NCBI GenBank assembly: GCA_041394725.1
Contig: JAWKHR010000014.1
Span: forward strand, 1 to 64,000
DNA: 64,000 nt
Direction of reading: 5' to 3'
Source of the DNA: JAWKHR01 sp041394725
GTDB lineage: Bacteria > Acidobacteriota > Vicinamibacteria > Vicinamibacterales > SCN-69-37
This document shows, in pieces, positions 25,759-33,921 of this stretch (within the stretch, counting starts at the first letter, position 1; each line of letters starts with the position of its first letter). The position numbers and the translations under genes are program-made. Under the pieces are notes generated by a model. That model was given only the letters and a program-made list of their open reading frames with translations. It made no database searches and was not told where the DNA came from.

Positions 25759-27312
25759 TCAGCCGGTCGCGGCCGTGGCCGGCTGGCCGTAGGCCGTCTC
25801 GGCATCGAGCACCTGCAGGGTCCGCGCGTACAGCGCATCCACCTCGCCGGGGCTGTTGTCGATGACGGTCACGCCCAGCTTGCCGAACTCCGACAGCGCG
25901 CCGATCAGGTGGAACAGCACGCCGGACTCGGTCCGGTGGCTGTAGTGCAGGCCGTTGTCGGTGACGATGTCGATCAGATCCTCCGGCAGCAGGCCCTGGT
26001 ACCGCGCCGCGCGCAGGTTGTCGGTGGCTCGGTAGAACTTCGCGCGATCGCCCTGCGACCGGAACAGCCCGGTCGCCGGGTCGAGTTCGCCGCCGGTGAG
26101 GAACCGGAGCGCGAGGAACGGGTGCGTCGTGCCGACCACCCGCAGGTTGATCTCGAGCGCGGTCAGCCGCCACGGGTCGCCGGGCCCCTGCCGCCACGCG
26201 AGGCAGTCCACGCCGAACCGGCTCACCGCGCCGTGGCCGGCGAGCACCTCGCCCACCCTCGCGCCGAGCGCCTGCAGTTCCAGCCGATAGTCGTCGCGCG
26301 CGGGAAACCGGCAACCGAGGTACACCTGCCCCGACGGCCCGCCGAGAATCTGGTCGTGGGTCGAGATCTGGATGACCTCGGCGCGGGGACCGGTGCGAAG
26401 CTGGACGCTGGGTGAGGTCTTCTCGGGGGCGTCGATGAACTCCTCGACGATGCCGCCCATCTGCGCGAACTTCGCGAAGTAGCGCTCGCGTCGTTCCGCG
26501 GGCACGGCGAACGCCAGGGTCTCGAGCGCGTCGCGGATCGCGCCCTCCTCGTCGGCCGCCGGGTACGTGAAGACCGCGTTGCCCTCGCCGGAGAAGCTGT
26601 CGTCCAGCTTGACGACGGCGCGCGCGATGCCCGGCCGCTCCCGGCGCAGGTCGGCGAGGGCGCGGACGACGTCGGTCTCGTCGCGCAGATCCTCGCGCCC
26701 GGCGGGCAGGTCCACGCCGGCCTCGCGGAACACGCGGCGGCTGCCGGACTTCGTCCCGAGCGGGCGCAAATCCGGATCGAGGCCGTTCAGCGGCACGTCG
26801 AGCAGGACCGCGAGCCGGCGCTCGAGCGGCGTGGCATTGAAGACGGTGAGGTACGCGCCGGCGGGGTTCGGGATCGCGGCGCGGATGCGCTCGACGAGGC
26901 GCGGGCGCTCCAGGATCTTCTGCGTCAGCGGCCGCGGCGACGCGTCGTAGGCGCAGAGCATCGTCAGCCGCGCGCGCGCGTGGCTCGCCGGCACGCCGGC
27001 GAGCAGGTGCAGGTAGTAGTCCAGGATGCTCGGGTGCACGGGCTGCGACGTCACGTAGATCACGTGGGCGCGGGGATGGCGCAGCCGCGTCAGCAGGAAG
27101 AGCAGGCGCTCCTCGTAGAACGTGGCGCCGTCGAGCTTGCGAAGCTCGTCCTGATCGAGGGTGAACGAGGGCACGACGACCGACGTGCTCGGCTCGTCGC
27201 TGCGGCCCACCATGCCGTCCCAGACCGCCTGCAGGCGTCCCTGCAGCACGCCGAAGCGCGCGCGCTCCTCTTCCGTCGAGAGGTCTCGGGCGAACGGCGG
27301 GTTGGGAATCAC
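25759..27312 (-). CDS. ATP-grasp carboxylate-amine ligase, peptide-ligase (PGM1)-like
   Basis: 517 aa. The N-terminal ~180 residues resemble the pre-ATP-grasp domain of PGM1-type ligases (VIYVTSQPVHPSILDYYLHLL). The ATP-grasp domain follows: VVKLDDSFSGEGNAVF (~240-255), GGIVEEFIDAP, DQILGG, and the metal-binding end LTALEINLRVVGTTHPF (~405-421). Enzymes of this kind join a carboxylate to an amine through an acyl-phosphate. PGM1 from pheganomycin synthesis is the named relative; the real substrates here are unknown and no peptide biosynthesis cluster is seen nearby. ATG 27312 faces the divergent patatin gene across 68 bp. Confidence 0.85.
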   Translation of the reverse strand: MIPNPPFARDLSTEEERARFGVLQGRLQAVWDGMVGRSDEPSTSVVVPSFTLDQDELRKLDGATFYEERLLFLLTRLRHPRAHVIYVTSQPVHPSILDYYLHLLAGVPASHARARLTMLCAYDASPRPLTQKILERPRLVERIRAAIPNPAGAYLTVFNATPLERRLAVLLDVPLNGLDPDLRPLGTKSGSRRVFREAGVDLPAGREDLRDETDVVRALADLRRERPGIARAVVKLDDSFSGEGNAVFTYPAADEEGAIRDALETLAFAVPAERRERYFAKFAQMGGIVEEFIDAPEKTSPSVQLRTGPRAEVIQISTHDQILGGPSGQVYLGCRFPARDDYRLELQALGARVGEVLAGHGAVSRFGVDCLAWRQGPGDPWRLTALEINLRVVGTTHPFLALRFLTGGELDPATGLFRSQGDRAKFYRATDNLRAARYQGLLPEDLIDIVTDNGLHYSHRTESGVLFHLIGALSEFGKLGVTVIDNSPGEVDALYARTLQVLDAETAYGQPATAATG

Positions 27313-27380
27313 CCTCGCTCCTTCCAGAAGCCGAATCCGGGATCGCCGCGCGGGAAGCGTCAGGATATAACACGTACGCG

Positions 27381-28622
27381 GTGAGCGATTCCCGGCCAGA
27401 CCCCGTTGGCGCCCCGGTCGTCCGGCGTGACGCCCCGCCCGCCGGACCGGCGGGCCGCCATGACGATCCGGCGATCGGCCCGGTCGCCCGCCGGGACGAT
27501 CTCGCCATGGTGCTCGACGGCGGCGGCGCCCGCGCCGCCTACCAGGTGGGCCTGCTGCGATGGCTGGCGCGGCGGCACCCCGACCTGCGGGTGCCGATGC
27601 TCACCGGCGTCTCGGCCGGCGCGATCAACGCGGTCTACCTGGCCGCGCACCCCGGCCCGTTCGCGACCGCGGTCGACGACCTGGCGCGGCTCTGGTCCAC
27701 GCTCACCGTGGACAAGGTGTTCCGCGTGGACACGCGGTCGCTCCTGGGCAACCTCTGGTACTGGGGACTGCGGCTGGTCTCCGGCGGCAGAATCCTGCGG
27801 CCGCCGATGCGCGGGCTGGTGGACACGGCGCCGCTTCACGACACGCTCCGCGCCGCCTTCGGCACCGACGCGCGGGGCGTGGTGACCGGCATCGAGCGCA
27901 ACCTCGAGCGCGGGCGGCTCGTGGGGCTGGCGATCATCACGAGCAGCTACACGACGGGTCGTACGGTCGCCTGGGTGCAGGGCCGCCAGATCGAGGACTG
28001 GGAGCGGCCGTTCCGCCACAGCCGCCAGTGCGCGATCACGCTCGAACACGTGATGGCGTCGGCGGCGCTGCCGATGCTGTTCCCCGCCGTCCGCCTGGAC
28101 CGCGCGTGGTACGGCGACGGGGGCATCCGGCTGATCACGCCGCTGTCGCCCGCGATTCATCTCGGCGCCAACCGCCTGCTGGCATTCTCGACCCGGTACC
28201 CGCGCAGCCGCGAGGAAGCCGAGCACCCGCAGGTGGACGGCTACCCGCCGCCGATGCAGATCGCCGGCCAGCTGCTGAACGCGATCTTCCTCGACGACCA
28301 CGATCGCGACGCGCTCACGCTGCGCCGCATCAACATGCTGCTGCGCGACCTCCCGCCGCGGGAGCACCACGGCCTCCGCCTGCTCGATCTCGTCGTCGTC
28401 CGGCCGTCCCGGGACATCGGCCGGCTCGCGGCGGAGTTCGAGCCCCAGCTGCCCGGGCTCTTCCGGCACCTGCTCCGCAGCGCGGGTGCCCGCGAGACGC
28501 GCAGCCCCGACCTGCTCAGCCTGTTGATGTTCGAGCCGGACTACGTCCGGCGCGTGATGGACATCGGCGAGGCCGACGCGGAGGCGATGGGCGCCTCCAT
28601 CGAGGCCCTGATCACCGGATGA
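27381..28622 (+). CDS. Patatin-like phospholipase
   Basis: 413 aa, GTG start at 27381. The first ATG inside (~codon 43, MVLDGGGARAAYQVGLL) sits at the catalytic domain, so the true start may be later than 27381. Patatin dyad: oxyanion loop DGGGARAAYQ (~45-54), nucleophile elbow GVSAG (~76-80), and catalytic aspartate in YGDGGIRLITP (~244-254). Acyl-hydrolase acting on phospholipids is the family activity. A membrane-interacting hydrophobic N-terminus is absent. The 3' end overlaps the convergent cytochrome P460 gene by 11 bp. Confidence 0.92.
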   Translation: MSDSRPDPVGAPVVRRDAPPAGPAGRHDDPAIGPVARRDDLAMVLDGGGARAAYQVGLLRWLARRHPDLRVPMLTGVSAGAINAVYLAAHPGPFATAVDDLARLWSTLTVDKVFRVDTRSLLGNLWYWGLRLVSGGRILRPPMRGLVDTAPLHDTLRAAFGTDARGVVTGIERNLERGRLVGLAIITSSYTTGRTVAWVQGRQIEDWERPFRHSRQCAITLEHVMASAALPMLFPAVRLDRAWYGDGGIRLITPLSPAIHLGANRLLAFSTRYPRSREEAEHPQVDGYPPPMQIAGQLLNAIFLDDHDRDALTLRRINMLLRDLPPREHHGLRLLDLVVVRPSRDIGRLAAEFEPQLPGLFRHLLRSAGARETRSPDLLSLLMFEPDYVRRVMDIGEADAEAMGASIEALITG

Positions 28623-29151
28623 CTGGGGTGATCGAGACCCCGGTTGCCGGCGGCGCCTGGGCCGGCGCGAAATCCCATTCGCGGACGTAGTCCGTGCCCG
28701 AGTCATGACAGTTGATGCACGTGTCCACGCGCCCCTGCGCGCCGATCGCGCCATCGGGCGCGCGCTTCATCCAGAACCAGTCGTGGTGGTCCGGGTCGTA
28801 GCCGGGGCGCGTCTTGAACATCACGGTCACGGCCTCGAGTGAGCGGTCGGCCGCGTAGTTCTCCTTCACGATCATCGCGCCCACCGGCATGTGGTCGTCG
28901 CCGGCACGGACGGCGTCCAGCGCGAGGTCGTTGACGCGCGTGGTGAGCAGCGCGCCGTGCGGTTCGGGGCCCGGATGGTACGGGGTCGTGCCGGGGAACA
29001 GCTCCCACGACTCGTAGTCCTGCTGCTCGAGGAACGCCCAGACGCTCTGCGCATCGGGATCCGGCAGCTGCGGCGCCGGCGGTCGCCACGCGGCGGCCGT
29101 GGCCACCGCCGCCAGCCAGATCACCAGTCCCGTGCCGAGTGCCATCCGCAT
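28612..29151 (-). CDS. Cytochrome P460-family periplasmic haem protein
   Basis: 179 aa from ATG 29151, with AAGGAG 8 nt upstream; the longer frame to 29253 is Arg/Ala-rich and unlikely. A signal peptide (MALGTGLVIWLAAVATAAAW) leads to a P460-type beta-sheet domain (YESWELFPGTTPYHPG, VGAMIVKENY, FKTRPGYDPDHHDWFWMKR). The c-type haem site CINCH is at C145/C148/H149. P460 proteins oxidise hydroxylamine or bind NO through a Lys-crosslinked haem; whether the VKEN lysine makes that crosslink cannot be told. It converges on the patatin gene. Confidence 0.9.
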   Translation of the reverse strand: MRMALGTGLVIWLAAVATAAAWRPPAPQLPDPDAQSVWAFLEQQDYESWELFPGTTPYHPGPEPHGALLTTRVNDLALDAVRAGDDHMPVGAMIVKENYAADRSLEAVTVMFKTRPGYDPDHHDWFWMKRAPDGAIGAQGRVDTCINCHDSGTDYVREWDFAPAQAPPATGVSITPVIR

Positions 29152-29488
29152 CGTGTCGCTCCTTCTTGTTGATTCGCACGCACGAGCGGCGGCGGGCGCG
29201 TCCGGTTCGCACACCCGGCGGCATGCGCGTCGTGGACGCGCGCGGCCGCGCACGCATCTCGATCAGGTCGAGAGTGCAACGGCCATACCAGGCACGGCTG
29301 GCGGCCGAGGCGCGACTGGCGGGGCCCGGAACCGGCCGCTCCCGCACCTGCGAGGCCGACGCACCCTGTACATCCGGCGCGCCCGTCCCGGTCACTCGCT
29401 CGACGCGTCGGTGCCGCCCGCGCGAGGCGGGTGTGGCGTCGTCCTTGCATCACAGACGATCGGAATTCGTGGCGAGAAGTCGGGATTC
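29152..29488. other. Intergenic region without a supported gene
   Basis: 337 bp. It holds the promoter side of the P460 gene and the space where a DoxX N-terminus would be expected. All frames give Arg/Ala/Pro-rich translations without membrane helices or family motifs. I see no RNA gene, repeat or clear promoter box. Confidence 0.5.
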
Positions 29489-29923
29489 GTGGCCAACCAC
29501 TTCGTGAACCTCTCGTATCTCGCGGCGTATGCCGCGGCGAAGGGCGTGCCGTGGCCGGACGTCGCGGTTCCGGCGGCCGGCGTGCTGATCCTGTTCGGCG
29601 GCGTGGCGCTCGTCCTGGGACGCTGGACGCGCCCGGGCGCGGCGGCAATCGCGCTGTTCTGGATCGGGGTCACGCCGATGATGCACGATTTCTGGAACGT
29701 GACTGATCCGGCCGCGCGGGCCGCGGAGTTCGTGAACTTCACGAAGAACCTCGCGCTGCTCGGCGGCACGGCCTTCGCCGCGGCCGTGGCGGAGCCGTGG
29801 CCGGTCGCGATGGGCACGGCGCGCGCGCGCCGTGAGCGACCGCGGGCGGGCGACGCCGCCTGGCACCCGGCGCCGCGTCAGTCGCACTCTCACCGACCGG
29901 GCCCGCCGACTCGGCTCGACTGA
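29489..29923 (+). CDS. DoxX-family membrane protein, N-terminally truncated
   Basis: About 144 aa from an in-frame GTG at 29489 (VANHFVNLSYLAAYAAAKGVPWPDV). The remaining helices are normal DoxX: AVPAAGVLILFGGVALVLG, AAAIALFWIGVTPMMHDFWNVTDPA, NFTKNLALLGGTAFAAAVA. The first transmembrane helix that normally precedes the NHF motif (GR..FG..F..SG.NHF) is not present in any frame upstream, and the C-terminus has a ~40-residue Arg/Pro-rich tail. It may therefore be a broken gene. Family roles include a membrane partner for oxidative-stress enzymes. It lies 15 bp before the disrupted molybdopterin oxidoreductase. Confidence 0.6.
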   Translation: MANHFVNLSYLAAYAAAKGVPWPDVAVPAAGVLILFGGVALVLGRWTRPGAAAIALFWIGVTPMMHDFWNVTDPAARAAEFVNFTKNLALLGGTAFAAAVAEPWPVAMGTARARRERPRAGDAAWHPAPRQSHSHRPGPPTRLD

Positions 29924-29938
29924 ACCGGGGAACGACCC

Positions 29939-30260
29939 ATGCTTCCGACCGACCCACCGGCGCGTCGCGGACCGTCGTGGTGGCACGGCGCGCTCGTCGG
30001 GGTGCTCTTGCGGCGCCGCGGCGACGGCGGTGTTCGCGCTCGGCGCGGCGGCAACCTCCGTGCCCTTCCCGCCCTTCGTCGCTTTCTGACGGCGTGAACC
30101 GCCTGCTGCCGGGCCGCGTTCTGTCGTTCGGCACGCGGCTGGTGGCCGTCATCCGCGACGCACCTGGGTCCTACGGCCTGACGGCGAAGTTCGTGGAGAA
30201 GTCGATGGGCGTCGCGCTCTCGCTCGTCGCGCTTGGTGGTGGCCGGGTATCCTGCTGTTC
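29939..30260 (+). pseudogene. Frameshifted N-terminal membrane domain of the molybdopterin oxidoreductase
   Basis: A coherent membrane-domain sequence is split over three frames. From ATG 29939: PSWWHGALVGVL; after ~30008 in the next frame: CGAAATAVFALGAAATSVPF; after ~30092: DGVNRLLPGRVLSFGTRLV...GVALSLVALGGG; after ~30243 the frame of the downstream gene: GILLFVLARHRRARF. Each join is repaired by one base (an extra T in CTCTTGC, an extra T in TTTCTGA, a missing G in CCGGGT). This can be sequencing or assembly error or real decay. If corrected, the oxidoreductase would start at 29939 with about four additional helices. Confidence 0.65.
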
Positions 30261-31643
30261 GTGCTCGCCCGTCACCGGCGTGCCCGTTTCCGCGTCGTGG
30301 CGGTGGGCGCCGCGCTGGCCGCCGGCGGCGGCCTGGCCTGGCTGGCCGTGTCGCTGGGACGCACGGACCCGGCGGGCGCCTGGATCGCGACCCTGTGGTT
30401 CGCGCTCGTGCTGGCGGGCTGGGGCCTGGCGGTCGCGACGACCGCGACTGCGCTGGGGCCGACGCGGGACGGCGCCCCCGCGCCGCCGTCCCCGCCATCC
30501 CCGCCATCCCCGCCATCCGATCGCGGTGACTCGGCCGCGGACGGCGAAGGCCGTGTCGTCGTCCTGCCGGATCGCCGGCGAGTGCTGCTGGCGCTCGGCG
30601 GCACGACGGCCGCGATCACCGGTCTGGGCGCGGCGGGCACGTGGATCCTGCGCGATCGCGCGCGCGCGGGGCGTGCGCCGGGCGAAGGCGCCGCCGGCTG
30701 GTGGTCCGACGCCCATGCCCTGCCGAACGCCGGCGCGCCCGTCTCGCCGGTCCCGGGCACCCGGCCCGAGTTCACGCGCGTACCGGATCACTACCGCATC
30801 GACATCAACAGCATGCCGCCCCGCGTGGACGCCGGCGCGTGGCGCCTGCGGATCACCGGGCTCGTCGATCGTCCGGCGTCGCTCTCGCTCGACGCCCTGC
30901 GGGGCCGGTTCGATCCGGTGCACCAGTTCATCACGCTCGCCTGCATCTCGAACCCGATCCCGGGTGACCTGATTGGGACGACGCGATGGACCGGCGTGCG
31001 GCTCCGCGACGTCCTCGACGACGCGGGCCTCGGTGCCTCGGGCACGCACCTGCGGATCCGCGCGGCCGACGGCTTCGACGAGGTGGTCGCGATCGAGGAG
31101 GTGCGTGACGACCCGCGCATCGTGCTCGCGTACGCCTGGGACGGCCGCCCGCTCGAGGCTGCCCACGGGTTTCCGCTGCGCCTGTACCTGCCCGACCGGT
31201 TCGGCATGAAGCAGCCGAAGTGGATCGAGTCGCTGGAAGCGATCGACCACTGGGAGCCGGGCTACTGGGTGCGGCGCGGCTGGGACGCGGCGGCGCGCAT
31301 GCGGGCGCGGTCGATCATCGACGTGGTCGCCACGGATCTGGCACACCCGGTCGCGGAGGGTCCGCCGCTCGTGCCGATGGGCGGCATCGCGCACGCCGGC
31401 GCGCGCGGCATCTCACGCGTGGAGGTCCGCGTGGACGACGAGCCGTGGCGACCGGCGGAGATTCGCGAGCCGCTGTCGTCGCTGACCTGGGTGATCTGGC
31501 GGCACGAGGCGCCGATCGGGCCGGGCGATCACCGCGTCACGGTGCGCTGCGTGGACGGCGACGGCACCCCGCAGATCACGCGGGAGGCGCCGCCGCATCC
31601 GTCCGGCGCGACGGGTCTTCACGTGGTCGCGGTCTCGGCCTGA
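30261..31643 (+). CDS. Membrane-bound sulfite-oxidase-type molybdopterin oxidoreductase
   Basis: 460 aa in the open frame; probably only the C-terminal part of a longer protein (see 29939-30260). Two or three helices come first (VVAVGAALAAGGGLAWLAVSL, WIATLWFALVLAGWGLAVAT), then an unusual PPSPPSPPSPPS linker from a CCATCCCCG repeat, another helix (VLLALGGTTAAITGLGAAG), and a periplasmic Moco domain. That domain has FTRVPDHYRIDINSMPP, FITLACISNP with the molybdenum-ligand cysteine, GTTRWTGVRLRDVL, YAWDGRPLEAAHGFPLRLY and a dimerisation-like Ig end (VRCVDGDG). Substrate unknown. It overlaps the convergent universal stress gene by 25 bp. Confidence 0.85.
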   Translation: MLARHRRARFRVVAVGAALAAGGGLAWLAVSLGRTDPAGAWIATLWFALVLAGWGLAVATTATALGPTRDGAPAPPSPPSPPSPPSDRGDSAADGEGRVVVLPDRRRVLLALGGTTAAITGLGAAGTWILRDRARAGRAPGEGAAGWWSDAHALPNAGAPVSPVPGTRPEFTRVPDHYRIDINSMPPRVDAGAWRLRITGLVDRPASLSLDALRGRFDPVHQFITLACISNPIPGDLIGTTRWTGVRLRDVLDDAGLGASGTHLRIRAADGFDEVVAIEEVRDDPRIVLAYAWDGRPLEAAHGFPLRLYLPDRFGMKQPKWIESLEAIDHWEPGYWVRRGWDAAARMRARSIIDVVATDLAHPVAEGPPLVPMGGIAHAGARGISRVEVRVDDEPWRPAEIREPLSSLTWVIWRHEAPIGPGDHRVTVRCVDGDGTPQITREAPPHPSGATGLHVVAVSA

Positions 31644-32527
31644 CCGTTCGTGTCGGCCGCGCGCGCGTGGGCCTCGGCGACCGCGGGCACGTACCACACG
31701 GGGCACCGCGCGCGATGGAGCACGCCCTTCGAGGTGTCGCGGCTGAACCAGCGGCGCCACGGCACGCGCGTGTGCGCGCCCATGACGATGCACGCGGCGT
31801 CGATGCGGCTGGCGGCGGTGGCGATGGCGTCCGCCGGGTCGCCGGCCTCGACGTGCAGCCGGACCCGGCTGCCCAGGTCGGGCGGCACGAGAGCGGCCAT
31901 CGCGTCGAGGTCACGCGACGCGTCCCCGCCACGGCCGCCGCCGGCCCGGACGTGCAGCAGGTGCAGCTCGACGGGCAGCCGGCGCGCGAGGTCGAAGGCG
32001 AACGCCATGGCCGGCCGCGCCTCCCGGGTGAAGTCGGTCGGCACGAGCACGTGCTGGTCCGGCGCGCCGGCGCTGGCGAAGCGCAGCGTCGCCGCCTCGT
32101 CGCGGATGTCGTGCAGCGCGAGCAGCGACCGGTCCGAGTCTTCGAGTACCCGGTCGGTCACCGACGGATGGTCATCGTCGGCCGCGCCGTGCGTGGTGAG
32201 CACCAGGAGGTCGGCATCGACGACCTGGCTCATCGTGAGCACGGCCTGGACCGGCACGCCGTGGGTGATCTGCGCGTCCACGGGGATGCCGGCGGCCGAG
32301 GCTCGCGCGACGAGCTCGTGCATGCGGGCCGCGCTGGCCTCGTCGGACACCGGGTGGTCCGCGGCCCACATCCAGCCGACGGCTGCGCGGGACGACAGCT
32401 CGGTGAGGTTGTGGTGCAGGACCAGGCGGGCCTGGAAGGCCCGGCAGAGATTGGCGGCGAGCTCGACCTGGCGGGACGAGGCGGGAGAGAAATCGACGGG
32501 GCAGAGCACCGTGCGGATCGACAACAT
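31619..32527 (-). CDS. Tandem universal stress protein (UspA x2)
   Basis: 302 aa from ATG 32527 (MLSIRTVLCPVDFSPASSRQ). It contains two Usp domains, ~1-145 and ~155-290. Domain 1 has VLCPVDFSPAS and DLLVLTTHG. Domain 2 has HVLVPTDFTREARPAMAFAF and CIVMGAHTRVPWRRWF...GVLHRARCPVWYVP, close to the ATP-binding G-x2-G-x9-G(S/T) pattern. Such proteins bind ATP and act in stress survival. No partner gene is adjacent; it converges on the molybdopterin oxidoreductase with a 25-bp overlap. Confidence 0.9.
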   Translation of the reverse strand: MLSIRTVLCPVDFSPASSRQVELAANLCRAFQARLVLHHNLTELSSRAAVGWMWAADHPVSDEASAARMHELVARASAAGIPVDAQITHGVPVQAVLTMSQVVDADLLVLTTHGAADDDHPSVTDRVLEDSDRSLLALHDIRDEAATLRFASAGAPDQHVLVPTDFTREARPAMAFAFDLARRLPVELHLLHVRAGGGRGGDASRDLDAMAALVPPDLGSRVRLHVEAGDPADAIATAASRIDAACIVMGAHTRVPWRRWFSRDTSKGVLHRARCPVWYVPAVAEAHARAADTNGQAETATT

Positions 32528-32646
32528 GGTCCACCTCCCTCGGACGCAGGGATTCGAACCGGGGCCCGTTGCCGCTAGCCTCTCGCAAACGCGCAAGTCC
32601 GTCCAGCGCAGTATGTTGCGTGGCTGGGGTCAGGTAACATCCCCCC

Positions 32647-33921
32647 ATGGCGGCACCGCGCGCCGGATGGCGCCCCGTGACGCTGCTCGCGCTGGCCGGC
32701 CTGCTCGCCCTGGGCCTCCCGGCGTGCGCGCCCCGGCCCGACGTGCTGACCTTCTCGGGATCGGTCGTCGGCGGCGAGGGGGAAATCGTCCGGCGCCAGA
32801 TCGCGCGGTTCCAGGCGGCGCACCCCGGCGTGCGCGTCGAGGTTCGCGTCACGCCGGACTCCGCCGACACGCGACACCAGCTCTACGTCCAGTGGCTCAG
32901 CGCGTGGGCGCCGGACCCGGATGTGCTGCAGCTCGACGTGATCTGGACGCCGGAGTTCGCGGCGGCCGGCTGGATCCTCCCGATCGACCTGCCGCCCGAG
33001 GCGGCCGCGGACTTCTTTCCGGCGACGCTCGCCGCCAACCGATGGCGCGGCCGGCTGTACGCGGTGCCGTGGTTCGTCGACGTCGGCATGCTCTACTGGC
33101 GGACCGACCTGATGCCCGCCGCGCCCGGGACGTTCACCGAGCTGGACGCGGCGGCGCGCGGGGCGATCGACCGGGGCGTGCCCTACGGCCTCGTCTGGCA
33201 GGGCGCGAGGTACGAGGGACTGGTCACGGTGTTCGTCGAGTATCTCGCCGGCACCGGGGGCCGCATTCTGGATGACGACGGCACGGTCGTCGTGGACGCG
33301 CCGGCCGCTGTGCGGGCGCTGGCGATCATGTGCGACGAGGTGCGTGACGGGATCGTGCCGGGCGCGGCGCTCGCCTGGCAGGAGGAGCAGACGCGCTTCG
33401 CCTTCCAGAACGGCCGCGCCGCGATGATGCGCAACTGGCCGTACGCCGCGGCGCTGATGCGCGATCCGTCCGGTTCCGCCGTGGCCGGGCGGTTCGGTGT
33501 CGCGCCGATGCCGCACGGCGCCGGCACCTCCGGCGCCGCGCTCGGCGGCGCGCAGCTCGCGGTGAATGCGCGCTCGCGACAGCCGGACCTCGCGCGCGAG
33601 CTGGTCCGGTTCCTCACCGCGCCCGCCCAGATGCTCGAACGCGCCGAGATCGCGGGCCAGTTTCCCGCCCGACGCCGCGTGTACGACGAGGCCCGGCTGG
33701 CCGCCGCGCTGCCCATCGCGCCGGCCGACGCGCGCCGCATCATCGAGCACGCGGTGCCGCGGCCGGCGACCCCGCTCTACACCCAGCTCTCCGGCCTCCT
33801 GCAGATCCAGCTGCACCGCGCGCTGACCGGACAGGCCTCGCCGGCCGAAGCCCTGTCGGCCGCCGCGGACGGCATGCGCCGGGCGATCGCCGACGCCGGC
33901 CTGGACGAGGCCGCGCGATGA
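32647..33921 (+). CDS. Sugar ABC transporter substrate-binding lipoprotein
   Basis: 424 aa, family 1 extracellular solute-binding protein. Signal peptide with lipobox LPAC at ~24-27 (LALAGLLALGLPACAP). Family core: VLTFSGSVVGGEGEIVRRQI, PDVLQLDVIWTPEFAAAGWI, LYAVPWFVDVGMLYWRTDLM, FAFQNGRAAMMRNWPYA and GGAQLAVNARSRQPD. Closest in style to trehalose/maltose-type binding proteins (ThuE/LpqY), which is inference. The first gene of a four-gene importer; its stop overlaps the next start (ATGA). A partial copy of the outer arm of the 36739 palindrome (GGGGTCAGGT) lies 11 bp upstream of the start. Confidence 0.92.
   Translation: MAAPRAGWRPVTLLALAGLLALGLPACAPRPDVLTFSGSVVGGEGEIVRRQIARFQAAHPGVRVEVRVTPDSADTRHQLYVQWLSAWAPDPDVLQLDVIWTPEFAAAGWILPIDLPPEAAADFFPATLAANRWRGRLYAVPWFVDVGMLYWRTDLMPAAPGTFTELDAAARGAIDRGVPYGLVWQGARYEGLVTVFVEYLAGTGGRILDDDGTVVVDAPAAVRALAIMCDEVRDGIVPGAALAWQEEQTRFAFQNGRAAMMRNWPYAAALMRDPSGSAVAGRFGVAPMPHGAGTSGAALGGAQLAVNARSRQPDLARELVRFLTAPAQMLERAEIAGQFPARRRVYDEARLAAALPIAPADARRIIEHAVPRPATPLYTQLSGLLQIQLHRALTGQASPAEALSAAADGMRRAIADAGLDEAAR

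Noticed and set aside
32540..32575. Possible tRNA fragment (GGTTCGAATCCCTGCG on minus strand)
   Set aside because: Only a T-loop-like string; the stem does not pair and no acceptor, D or anticodon arm is found. At most a degenerate remnant.
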